DNA of 64,000 bases from Acidobacteriota bacterium. GTDB taxonomy: Bacteria; Acidobacteriota; Thermoanaerobaculia; Gp7-AA8. The position numbers and the translations under genes are program-made. Below, one piece after another: positions 34,700-43,046 of the stretch. Every line of letters begins with the position of its first letter. Position 1 is the stretch's first letter. The notes beneath the pieces are model-generated. The model was not told where the DNA came from and made no database searches. It worked only from the letters and a program-made list of their open reading frames with translations. Where the stretch lies: contig QHVT01000009.1 of the NCBI GenBank assembly GCA_003223645.1, forward strand, positions 173,860-237,859, written 5' to 3'.

Positions 34700-37600
34700 T
34701 TACTTCGAACCTTTCGCCAGTTTCGCGGCTTCTACGGCTTCGTCAAACTCCATGACCTTGATGCCGCTCTTTTTCATGAGCTCGATTGCTTCTTCCGATT
34801 TTTCCTTTTCCGCTGGATCTGGCTCATAGAGCCATTTGTAGTAAACATGCCAGCTCATTTGGGGATACTGTGCACTCAGCGTCACGAGCCTCGGTGTGCA
34901 TTGATCCTTGCACGGGCTCATCTTGATGGTAACTTCGATCTTCTTCGCTGGCTCCCCGGGATTCTCCTTGTTATATTTTTCAATGATTTCGGGGAATCGA
35001 TCGGCTAGCCGTTCTTCGGCATGTTCGCCGGGACCTTTCCCGCGGTTGAATTCTATTGCCGCCGCTCTGTGACCATCATTAATCTGCAGAATAGCGAATA
35101 CACCACCTTTGCTGGTCCTTCTGACCAGCACCCAAAACAACCCTACAATCGTGTCAGGGCTGGCGTTCGCAACGATCTTGTACTCACCTTCTTCACTTCT
35201 CGTGACAAAAAGAGACTTGAGGCCTTCCGGCTTGTATGTCTCATAAAGAGAATTGAGGAAAGCGCCGAGCTCCTCATCGCTGGCGAATGCGCGTGACTGC
35301 TTCGCGATGTCCGCTTGAACCTTCCCTTTTACGATTGCCGCTTTCTGATCTTCCGGAGTCTCAACCCGGTCGGGTTCTTTCTTGCCGACTCCGAGGAACT
35401 TTCCAACCGCCTTCACCAGCTTGACCGCGCCGTGGATCGCCCAATCGATCGCAGCGTTCACCGGCTCGCGCGCCTTGTCGATCGTCTTCTTGATCGTGCC
35501 GCTGATGTCCCCCAGGCCGAGGAGCGAGGCCAGGAAGCCGATGGCGACGGGGATGGTTTTGGCCAGTGCGTTTTCGACCCACTTGGCGGCGGCGTCGAGG
35601 TTGCCTTTGGCGATGGCGGCGATGGAGTCGACGATGGCGTTCACCAAGGCCAGGATCTGCGAGCCCCGGTTGATGAAGAACATCACGATGTCGTAGATGG
35701 CCTTGCAGGCCTTGAAGAACGCGGACGCGGGATTCAGCAGGCCGATGATCCAGGTCACGCCGGCGATGAGCACGCGTTCTTTGATGAAGTCGAAGATCGC
35801 GTCCATGACCATCGACTTGAGATCTGCCACCTTCTCCTTGATGAATTTCCAGAGGCCAGGGAGGCCTTCGGTCGCCACGATCTTGAAGATCTCGGCGGCC
35901 TGTTCGAGCGCGGCCACGACCGGCTCGCCGACGATCGCGACGGCGCGCGCGCGGAAGTTCGCGTAGGTCAGGCCGAGGACCTGCAGGACGATGCTGATGA
36001 TCCCCTGCAGATCGAACGTCTCGGGCAGTTGCAGGCCGGCGCCGGCGAGCGCGCCGAAGAGCCACTCCATCAGTCCCTTCTTGAGATGCTCGCCGATGCG
36101 GCTCATGAAGCCCTCGAGGCCGCGCATCACGCCGCTGACGAGATTGCCGAGGAAGCCGATCGGGTCGGAGATGATGTCGACGATGACGTCGGCCGCCTTC
36201 GCCAGCACGCCGAGGAGCATGTCCTTGAAGGCGAGGATCTTCTTGATGACGCCGACGGTCGCGTCGTACACGCGCTCCCAGAGCGACTTGTTCGCCTCGC
36301 GCAGCTCCTCCTCCCGCGCGGACATCCGGTCATACGACACCTTGTACTGCTGCGCGAGCTGGTCGACGAGCTTGTCGCGGCGCTGATCGATCTCGCTGCC
36401 CATCGCGTCGAATTCCTCGGAGACTTTCTGCAGCGCCTCCTCGCCGAACTCCGCGACGCTCTTGTCGAGCCCTTTGACGAAGTCTTCGACCTGTTTGCGT
36501 CCGTCGGCAACGCGCTTCTTCGCCGCGGCGAGCTTTGTGTCGACCATGTCCGCCACTTCATCGATGGCGATGCCGACCTGGCGCAGATACTCCTCGCGCG
36601 CGGTCTTGAGCGAGCGCTCGATGTGCGCCTTCCACTCATCGCCCCACGTGGTGAGCCACGTTCCCCAGCCGCCCTTCGCCTCCTCGAAGGCGTGGTCGTA
36701 GGCGCTCTCGGCGCGTTTGAGGCCGTCCTCGAAAATCGTGGCGGCCTTCTTCTCCATCTCGTCAAGGATGATGTTGACGTCACTGCGCGCCTGGTCCTTG
36801 ATGCCGTTGATCGTGGCGGTGATGCGCTGGCGCTCCTGCGCGTCCTTCGCCTTGGTCGTGCTCTGCTCGCCCGTCACCTTGCCGACCTGCAGCTCGCGTT
36901 CGCCGTGGATGCCGGCGAGGCCGCCGGCGATCTCGCCCTGCGCGGCCTTGCGGGTCTGGTCATGGATCTTTGTCTCCGACGCTCGGTACTTCGTCTCGAC
37001 GCTCTTCTCATGCTCCTCGGCTTTGGAGCGTTCGGAGATCGTCTTGTTGAACTGCGGCTCGTTGCCCTTCTGCAGCTGCTCGGTGGAGACACCGGCGTCG
37101 GCCATCGCGGTGTCGGTGGAGCCGCGATCGGAGGAGTAGTCGAGCTGCGCTGCGGGAAGCGGCGCTGGGACGACGGGCGCGGCGGAAACCGGCACCGGCG
37201 GAGCTCCGACTGGCTCCGTTTTGACCTCGGTCTTCGGCGGCGGCGCTTCCGCCGGCGCGGCCTCCGTCGCATTCGCGCTCTTCATCTCGCCCGCGGCAGC
37301 GTCGCGCTGCGTGGCGAGTGAGCCCTGCAGCGTCGCGCTGGCGGTCTTCGCGCCAGTCTTCATGACCGACTCGGCTTCGCCTTCGGTCTTCGGCTGCGGC
37401 GTCGCCTTGTCAATCGCCTCGCGCAGCTTCGACTTGAAATCGTCGCGTTTGACCGGCTCGGTCTTCGCGGCGTCGAGCTTCCCGACGGTGGCGACGGCAG
37501 CGCCGCGAGTCTGCTCGGTTTTCGCGTCCTTCGCCGCCGCCTGCGCCGAGCCGACGAGCGGTGCAGGGTCGGCGTGTTTGCGCGCCTTCGTCGCGCGTTC

Positions 37601-38089
37601 GCCGATCGCATGCGCGGCACCCGCGATCGCTTTTCGCGGCGACGGAGGCGCGGCTTTCTCCTGCGCTCCCGCTCCTCCTTCGCCTTTCTTTTGCGCGGCC
37701 TCCGCGGGCTTCTTCTGCTTTTCCTCGGCGGGCGTTTTGGCGGCGGGTTTGGGCTCTTCGGGCTTGGGCGCCGCTGCTTTGTGTTCTTCGGATTCGGGGG
37801 GCTTTGCCGGACCTTTGGGTTTGGGTTCCTCGGGTCCTCGGGCCCTCGGTTCCTCGGTGAGGGCTTGCTCGGTGGGAGGGGGCGCGGCCATTTCGCCGGC
37901 GCGGGCGTTGCCGACTTGTTGTTGCAGGCCGACGGTCATCTTTGCCCGCGCGGCGACGTCGGCCTCGGGTTCCGGGGCCTTCGCTACGGGTTTGGGTGGC
38001 TCGATTTCGGGAGCGGGAGCGGGCACCGGCTGCAGCAGCTGCGGTTTGGGGGGCTCGACTTGCGGCGGCAGCAGCTCGAGGGCGCTCAT
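34700..38089 (-). CDS. eCIS core-domain cargo protein with C-terminal deaminase-like toxin domain
   Basis: A 1129-aa protein. Residues 1-330 are Pro/Ala/Lys-rich and disordered. Residues 340-620 are helical and coiled-coil-like. Residues 635-900 match the conserved hydrophobic core of large eCIS cargo proteins (SDPIGFLGNLVSGVM, LPETFDLQGI, LLNPASAFFKACKAIYDIVMFF). Those proteins usually begin with a DUF4157 protease domain, which is absent here. Residues about 930-1129 look like a deaminase: H1023-A-E1025 and, 33 residues later, P-C1060-x3-C1064, the zinc and catalytic residues of the HxE...PCx2-4C fold. A YYKWLYEP segment follows. GC content drops at the boundary near residue 900. The substrate (DNA, RNA or nucleotide) is unknown. 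It follows the AAA ATPase after 4 nt. Confidence 0.8.
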   Translation of the reverse strand: MSALELLPPQVEPPKPQLLQPVPAPAPEIEPPKPVAKAPEPEADVAARAKMTVGLQQQVGNARAGEMAAPPPTEQALTEEPRARGPEEPKPKGPAKPPESEEHKAAAPKPEEPKPAAKTPAEEKQKKPAEAAQKKGEGGAGAQEKAAPPSPRKAIAGAAHAIGERATKARKHADPAPLVGSAQAAAKDAKTEQTRGAAVATVGKLDAAKTEPVKRDDFKSKLREAIDKATPQPKTEGEAESVMKTGAKTASATLQGSLATQRDAAAGEMKSANATEAAPAEAPPPKTEVKTEPVGAPPVPVSAAPVVPAPLPAAQLDYSSDRGSTDTAMADAGVSTEQLQKGNEPQFNKTISERSKAEEHEKSVETKYRASETKIHDQTRKAAQGEIAGGLAGIHGERELQVGKVTGEQSTTKAKDAQERQRITATINGIKDQARSDVNIILDEMEKKAATIFEDGLKRAESAYDHAFEEAKGGWGTWLTTWGDEWKAHIERSLKTAREEYLRQVGIAIDEVADMVDTKLAAAKKRVADGRKQVEDFVKGLDKSVAEFGEEALQKVSEEFDAMGSEIDQRRDKLVDQLAQQYKVSYDRMSAREEELREANKSLWERVYDATVGVIKKILAFKDMLLGVLAKAADVIVDIISDPIGFLGNLVSGVMRGLEGFMSRIGEHLKKGLMEWLFGALAGAGLQLPETFDLQGIISIVLQVLGLTYANFRARAVAIVGEPVVAALEQAAEIFKIVATEGLPGLWKFIKEKVADLKSMVMDAIFDFIKERVLIAGVTWIIGLLNPASAFFKACKAIYDIVMFFINRGSQILALVNAIVDSIAAIAKGNLDAAAKWVENALAKTIPVAIGFLASLLGLGDISGTIKKTIDKAREPVNAAIDWAIHGAVKLVKAVGKFLGVGKKEPDRVETPEDQKAAIVKGKVQADIAKQSRAFASDEELGAFLNSLYETYKPEGLKSLFVTRSEEGEYKIVANASPDTIVGLFWVLVRRTSKGGVFAILQINDGHRAAAIEFNRGKGPGEHAEERLADRFPEIIEKYNKENPGEPAKKIEVTIKMSPCKDQCTPRLVTLSAQYPQMSWHVYYKWLYEPDPAEKEKSEEAIELMKKSGIKVMEFDEAVEAAKLAKGSK

Positions 38090-38093
38090 GAGG

Positions 38094-40079
38094 TCAGTCT
38101 GCCGCCGGCGCGATCACGTCGGCGACGGCCCACGAATAGAACTCTTCGCCGAACTCCCCTTTCGTGACCGGGCGTCCGAGCTTCTGATACTCGCGCGCGA
38201 CCGAGGCGATGACGTCGCGCACGGCGAGCGTCTCGCGGTCCTTCGCGAGCGCGCGGAACATCGTCTCGGTGGCGACGTTGCGGATGCTGCCGCCGGTGAG
38301 GCTGAAACGCTCGGCGACACGCTGCAGCTCTTCGTCGTACAGCCCCTTCCAATCGGCGACGCTGCGCCGCCAGAGATCGTGCCGCAGCACGGGGTCGGGG
38401 ACGGGGAACTCGACGATGATGCGGATGCGGCGCAGGAACGCGTCGTCGATGTTGCTGCGCAGATTGGTCGCCAGGATGATGACGCCGGGATAGTCTTCGA
38501 CGCGTTGCAGCAGGTAGTTGACCTGCAGGTTCGCCCAGCGATCCTGCGCGTCGCTGATCTCGCCGCGCTGTCCGAACAGGGAGTCGCATTCGTCGAAGAA
38601 CAGCAGCGCGTCCGACCCCTCGGCGTCGGCGAAGACGCGGCTTAGATTCTTCTCCGTCTCGCCGACCCATTTGCTGACGACCGTCGACGCGTCGACTTTG
38701 TAGAGATCGACGCCCTGCTCGCTCGCGATCGCCGTCGCGGCAAACGTCTTGCCGGTGCCGGAGGGTCCGGCGAAGAGGACCAGCAGTCCCTGGTCGCCAA
38801 GGCGCGCGCGCAGTCTCACGCGGTCGCGCAGCTCGCGCAGCTGCAATTTGTTCGGACGCGGCAGGACCACGCTTTCGACGGTGAGCTCCGGCGTCGGCTC
38901 GATGCGACGCGCGAAGGCGGCCAGGCGGCGGCCGGAGAGGCGCCGGGACGCGGTGTACAGATCTTCGCCGCTGACGCGCGCCATCTCGACCGCCTCGCGA
39001 ATCCGTCCCGGCGTGAACTGGAACGCGGCGGCGAGCCGGGCGGCGGCGTCCTCGTCGCCGGTTTGCTCCAGCCAGATCGAGCGGCGCTCTTCGTAGTGCG
39101 GCGTGCCGATGTCGTAGCGCGGGCAGCGCGCCTCGGCGGCGCTGTCGGTAGCACCTTCCTTGGCGATGAACGTGAGCGTGTCCATCCCTTCGGTCGCGCG
39201 GATCAGCTCATCGACCTTCTCCGTGTCCGCGAAGTAGAGCGCGGCGTTTTGCAGGCGCGCCTCGCGGAACGCGCGCATCGGATCGCGCAACGCCTCTTCG
39301 GCGTCGTAACGCAGCAGACCGAGCCCGCGCTCGCTGCTGATCGCGCGTGCCGCGTCCATGCGCCCGCTCCCCTCGCTCCCGTGCATGATGATCGGCGAAG
39401 TCGGAGTGGTACGCGCCTCCGGCGCGTCCCGGCTCTCTCCCCCGTGCCCCATCAAATACGAAGCGACCCGCGGATCGATCCTCACCGCGCGATCGGCGAG
39501 ATCGATGAGCCGCCAGCGCAGCAGATGCCCCGACGGCTCGAAGAGCGCGGTCTTCTCCTCCAGCGTCGGCACCTTGTGATGCAGCATCTGCGTGATCAGA
39601 TCGGGAGGCGGCGACGCGCGCGAGGCGTCGTCCTGGAGATAGCCGAAGATCCGGCGGTAGCGTTGGTCGAGCTCGGGGAGCAGCGCGATCAGGACGACGT
39701 CCAGCTCCGCGTCGGTGAGCGCGAAGCGCGTGCGCAGGCGCTCGACGCGCAGCTCGACGTTCGCGGGCGTCGCGGCGACGGCGATGCGGATGTCGGCCGC
39801 GGCGTCGATCTCGCGATCCCAGTGCGGCCGCAGCTCGCTCGCGAGCGCCTCCGGCACGCGGCCGGGCGGGCCGGGATCGGTGGCGAGGTATTGATCGATC
39901 TCGACGTCGGAGACCTGCATCATCCCCCAGAGCTGCGGCGGCTTCGCGGCGGCGATGGTGCGCCGCCAGCGCACGACCTGCGCGCGCACGAGCAGGTCGA
40001 CCCGCGCCAGCTCGTCGCGCAGATGCGCGGCGCTGGTCGCGTACGCGCCGTTGGTCAGCTCGAGGCGGAGCCGGTTCAT
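38094..40079 (-). CDS. eCIS AAA+ ATPase (Afp15/Pvc15-like)
   Basis: A 661-aa ATPase. The N-terminal 400 residues are a helical region specific to eCIS ATPases (RYRRIFGYLQDDASR, EKTALFEPSGHLLRWRLIDL). The AAA+ module has Walker A GPSGTGKTF near residues 436-444, Walker B LLFFDECDSLFG near 490, sensor-1 ILATNLRSNID and the arginine segment FLRRIRIIVEFP. In PVC/Afp systems this ATPase is needed for assembly and cargo loading. The start 40079 overlaps the upstream stop by ATGA. A half copy of repeat family D is translated near residue 220 (RDAPEARTTP). Confidence 0.92.
   Translation of the reverse strand: MNRLRLELTNGAYATSAAHLRDELARVDLLVRAQVVRWRRTIAAAKPPQLWGMMQVSDVEIDQYLATDPGPPGRVPEALASELRPHWDREIDAAADIRIAVAATPANVELRVERLRTRFALTDAELDVVLIALLPELDQRYRRIFGYLQDDASRASPPPDLITQMLHHKVPTLEEKTALFEPSGHLLRWRLIDLADRAVRIDPRVASYLMGHGGESRDAPEARTTPTSPIIMHGSEGSGRMDAARAISSERGLGLLRYDAEEALRDPMRAFREARLQNAALYFADTEKVDELIRATEGMDTLTFIAKEGATDSAAEARCPRYDIGTPHYEERRSIWLEQTGDEDAAARLAAAFQFTPGRIREAVEMARVSGEDLYTASRRLSGRRLAAFARRIEPTPELTVESVVLPRPNKLQLRELRDRVRLRARLGDQGLLVLFAGPSGTGKTFAATAIASEQGVDLYKVDASTVVSKWVGETEKNLSRVFADAEGSDALLFFDECDSLFGQRGEISDAQDRWANLQVNYLLQRVEDYPGVIILATNLRSNIDDAFLRRIRIIVEFPVPDPVLRHDLWRRSVADWKGLYDEELQRVAERFSLTGGSIRNVATETMFRALAKDRETLAVRDVIASVAREYQKLGRPVTKGEFGEEFYSWAVADVIAPAAD
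39403..39431. repeat. Half copy of palindromic repeat family D inside the AAA ATPase gene
   Basis: GGAGTGGTACGCGCCTCCGG, matching one arm of the A2M element at 12699..12761, translated in frame. Confidence 0.7.
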
Positions 40080-41812
40080 GCGAGGCTCCGGTCGATGATG
40101 AACGCGACCCGGCGATCGCCGAGCCACGGTACCTCCGCGATCGGCGCGAGATAGCCGGCCATCTCCAGGACGACGTCGAGCGGCGCCGGCGCGAGCGCGA
40201 CCTCGATCGCGCCTTCATTGACGCGAATCACGCCGCGCCGGAGGATGAACTGCCGCAACACCCACTCCTCGCTGGAGTGCCCGAGCCGCGGTAGCCAGTG
40301 CGTCCAGAGGCGGATGAGACAGGTGGAGATCGACGCGTCGTCCTCGGGCTCGAGCGACGGCGCGAACGCCGCGCGGTCCCGCATGAAGCGGAGAACTTCT
40401 CTTTGGAGTGCGGCGGCATCGCCGCCGCTTTCGAAAGCGGCGGCTTCGCCGCCGCAGTCCACAGCGCCGCTCCAGAAGACGACGCCCAAGTCTTCCGGAT
40501 CGCAGGTCCACTCGCTCGCCAGCTTTACCAGAAGGCTGGGCACGTGCAGCCCGAGGGCCTCGGCGAGTTTCGCGACGCGTGCCTCGAGGATCGCGCGGGT
40601 TAGGAGGAAGATGCCGGCGTACGCGGACGTGATGGTTTGGGTGCTTGTGGAGCGGCGGCCGCTTCGGCCGCCGGGAACCGTTTCGGCGGCCGAAGCGGCC
40701 GCCGCTCCACAGGAGACGTCTTTCAACATGATTTCGATCAGCGGGGCAGCCGCGGCGTGGGCGGCTAGCAGCGGCTCTGCCGCTGCTAGCGCGGCGTACA
40801 ACGCGAGTGCGTTGCGTTCGGAGAAGGCGAAGCCGTCGGGAAGGACAAGAGTGCCGAGGAGCGAGCGCACGACGTCGAGGATGCGCTGTTGCAGCGCGGT
40901 CAAAGCGGGCGGGCGGGACGCGATCATCTCGGGCGAAGTGCCGGCGGCCCACGCTTCGAGAGAAGCGGCGAGCCATTCCACGTCGAGCCATTCGAGCGAA
41001 GCGAGAGCAGGGGCGCTGAACGACACGATCCGCAGGAACGCGCGGCGCTCGAGAAACGCGAGCACCGCGAACACCGCCTCCGCCAGCGCGCGGGGCTGCT
41101 TCCAGTCGGGGGTCGAAGGCGACGTCGCGAGGTAGGCGGCGAGCACCTCGTCCAGAACGGGACGCTCGACGATCCAGGCATCCAGCGCATCCGCGATCCC
41201 GAACGCAGTCCGGACGAACAGCCGGAACTGCTCCCCCGTCACGATCTCGCGCGTCTCTCCGCGAACGGCCTCCTGCCAGATCTCACGTGCGGCCACGGGC
41301 GAGACGCGCGATAACAACAAAGTGGGATTGACACGCCGCAGAATCGCGGCGACGTGGATGCGGTAGTCGATCAGCGCCCTGCGGATCGCCTCCTCGACGG
41401 ACAGCCCGCGATACGCGCGGAACGCGCCGTAATACCAGCGGTCCCACGCCACCCCATCCAGCAGATCGGCGATCCATTGCGCGACGAAAGCCGCGGTGTC
41501 GTCGAAGCGCATCACCAGCGACGGATCGTCGCCGTGGCGCATCACCGTCCGCACGACCTCCGCGCACGCGCGGTGCCCCCACGCGCGGGCGATCTCCGGC
41601 TCGCCGGCCATCGACGGATTGACCAACGTCAGCTCCGTCTGCACGCGGCGCAGCACGTACACCGCGGGGTCGTCGCCGAAGACTTCCTCCAGCGCCGCCG
41701 CGTACGACTCGGCCACGCGCCCGCGCACGCCGTTCTCGATGCGCACCGCACCGCCCCCGTCTTCGCCGGCGACTCGATACCGCGTATGCCATCGCCCGAT
41801 CGTGGGCCGCAC
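40076..41812 (-). CDS. Contractile injection system tape-measure-like protein
   Basis: A 578-aa protein from the GTG at 41812. The C-terminal part matches the pattern of the family annotated as CIS tape measure proteins: GIFLLTRAILEARVAKL, then STCLIRLWTHWLPRLGHSSE with EWVLRQFILRRGVIRVNEG and a final PWLGDRRVAFII. In Afp/PVC clusters such a gene stands next to the AAA ATPase, as here. Two palindromic repeats (40402..40461 and 40647..40710) are translated inside it as low-complexity Ala/Gly/Ser-rich inserts, so its true conserved length is about 40 residues shorter. The frame runs 19 codons further upstream into the preceding gene, but the GTG leaves a normal 13-nt gap. Confidence 0.75.
   Translation of the reverse strand: MRPTIGRWHTRYRVAGEDGGGAVRIENGVRGRVAESYAAALEEVFGDDPAVYVLRRVQTELTLVNPSMAGEPEIARAWGHRACAEVVRTVMRHGDDPSLVMRFDDTAAFVAQWIADLLDGVAWDRWYYGAFRAYRGLSVEEAIRRALIDYRIHVAAILRRVNPTLLLSRVSPVAAREIWQEAVRGETREIVTGEQFRLFVRTAFGIADALDAWIVERPVLDEVLAAYLATSPSTPDWKQPRALAEAVFAVLAFLERRAFLRIVSFSAPALASLEWLDVEWLAASLEAWAAGTSPEMIASRPPALTALQQRILDVVRSLLGTLVLPDGFAFSERNALALYAALAAAEPLLAAHAAAAPLIEIMLKDVSCGAAAASAAETVPGGRSGRRSTSTQTITSAYAGIFLLTRAILEARVAKLAEALGLHVPSLLVKLASEWTCDPEDLGVVFWSGAVDCGGEAAAFESGGDAAALQREVLRFMRDRAAFAPSLEPEDDASISTCLIRLWTHWLPRLGHSSEEWVLRQFILRRGVIRVNEGAIEVALAPAPLDVVLEMAGYLAPIAEVPWLGDRRVAFIIDRSLA
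40402..40461. repeat. Palindromic repeat family C inside the tape-measure-like gene
   Basis: A 60-bp element beginning TTTGGAGTGCGGCGG and ending CCGCCGCAGTCCA around CTTTCGAAAG. Translated in frame as VDCGGEAAAFESGGDAAAL. The length is a multiple of three. Confidence 0.88.
40647..40710. repeat. Palindromic repeat family B inside the tape-measure-like gene
   Basis: GTGGAGCGGCGGCCGCTTCG ... GCGGCCGCCGCTCCAC, 64 bp, translated as [20 protein letters not shown]. It shares its ends with the uup and 10800 copies but lacks their CTCGCGAG core. Confidence 0.88.
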
Positions 41813-41825
41813 GAGACCTCCGGTT

Positions 41826-43046
41826 TCAGGGGTTGTTGCCTTCGGCGAGTCCCATCTGGAAGCTCGCACTGAGCGCTGCCATCGCCTCCGCGCTGATTGC
41901 CACCGGCAGGATCTGTCCGGCGAATTTTCCGTTGATCATCAGATCGCCGTCGATCGTCACCACCGGCTGCAGCACGGCATCCTTGTCGGGCTCCAGGGCG
42001 ATGGTGATGCAGGGTTTGAACTTGCCGTCCGGCGACGAGAAGCCGATGACGAACTTCCGCTGCTCGGAGTCGACGCCCAGGTCGATGCGCAACTCGTCGA
42101 TCCCGGCGCCGGTGAAGCGGTACATCGACGGCTCCTGCGGCGCTTCCTCTTCTTCGAAGTTCGTTCCGTGGACGAACTGCAGCGCGCCGCCGGAGAGCTG
42201 GAGATTGCCGTGGATGACGGTGCTGCCGCGCAGTCCAATCTCGCCGCTGTCCAGCACCTCGATGCGCGGCAGGAGGTCGACCCGCTCCGCCGTCGTCGGG
42301 ATCAGATCATCCGGCACGAAGACGCCGAACCGGCGGTGTCCGTCGGCGGTGTAGTGATACGCGACTTCGCCGATCTGCCGCACGTGCTCGACCGTGCTCT
42401 CGCGGCCGAGCTCGACGCGGGCCGCGCTCTGCGGATGATCGATCGACTCGGCGACGACACCGACGTACGGGCGGCTGGTCATGTCGGGGAGGTACTTGTC
42501 TTTCTCGAGACGGATGACCCGGCCGAGGTAGACGCGCCAGCGGTCGAGCGGATCGTCGGAGATCGGAGGCACGCGGGCCTCGAGCACCTCGCGCGGCACG
42601 CGCGGCGGCTTGCGCGCGTCGACGGTGTTCGACAGAGGCCGCTCGATGCGCAGCTCCGGCGACTCGTTCGAGCGATACGACGCGCCGCCGCCTTCCACGC
42701 CGCACTCGCCGTATCCCTCCGGCGTCGAGCCGTCGTCTTTCCGCTCGTAGACGAGCCAGAGATCGAGGCGGTCGGAGGCGAGATCGTCGAAGCTCTCCGG
42801 AGCGACGGTCTTCTCCTCGGTCAGCAGCAGCTCGCGGCCGTAGCCGTCGATGGCCATGCCGGGCTGCACGACGATCGACTGATCCGAGATCCGGATCTCG
42901 AGGCCGCGCACGATGCCCCAGGTGTGCTGGGCGTTGTTGTGCCGCCGCCGCAGCGCGAGCTGATAGAGCTGCTCGTCGCGGAACTCGTCGACGCGGAGGA
43001 ACTGCTTGTCGAAGTAGTGCACGCGCGCTGTCGTTTCGCCGCTCAT
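41826..43046 (-). CDS. eCIS-associated modular protein, paralog 4
   Basis: A 406-aa protein, last of four consecutive paralogs. The shared N-terminal module is YFDKQFLRVDEFRDEQLYQL, then HNNAQHTWGIVRGLEI and VQPGMAIDGYGRELLL. The rest is beta-rich, with a trimeric-fibre-like stretch near the end (GSTVIHGNLQLSGGALQFV, GDLMINGKFAGQ), as in phage tail fibre or head-fibre modules. No enzyme motif is seen. Its ATG overlaps the stop of the previous paralog (ATGA). A place on the baseplate or as a receptor-binding fibre is inferred from context. Confidence 0.7.
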   Translation of the reverse strand: MSGETTARVHYFDKQFLRVDEFRDEQLYQLALRRRHNNAQHTWGIVRGLEIRISDQSIVVQPGMAIDGYGRELLLTEEKTVAPESFDDLASDRLDLWLVYERKDDGSTPEGYGECGVEGGGASYRSNESPELRIERPLSNTVDARKPPRVPREVLEARVPPISDDPLDRWRVYLGRVIRLEKDKYLPDMTSRPYVGVVAESIDHPQSAARVELGRESTVEHVRQIGEVAYHYTADGHRRFGVFVPDDLIPTTAERVDLLPRIEVLDSGEIGLRGSTVIHGNLQLSGGALQFVHGTNFEEEEAPQEPSMYRFTGAGIDELRIDLGVDSEQRKFVIGFSSPDGKFKPCITIALEPDKDAVLQPVVTIDGDLMINGKFAGQILPVAISAEAMAALSASFQMGLAEGNNP

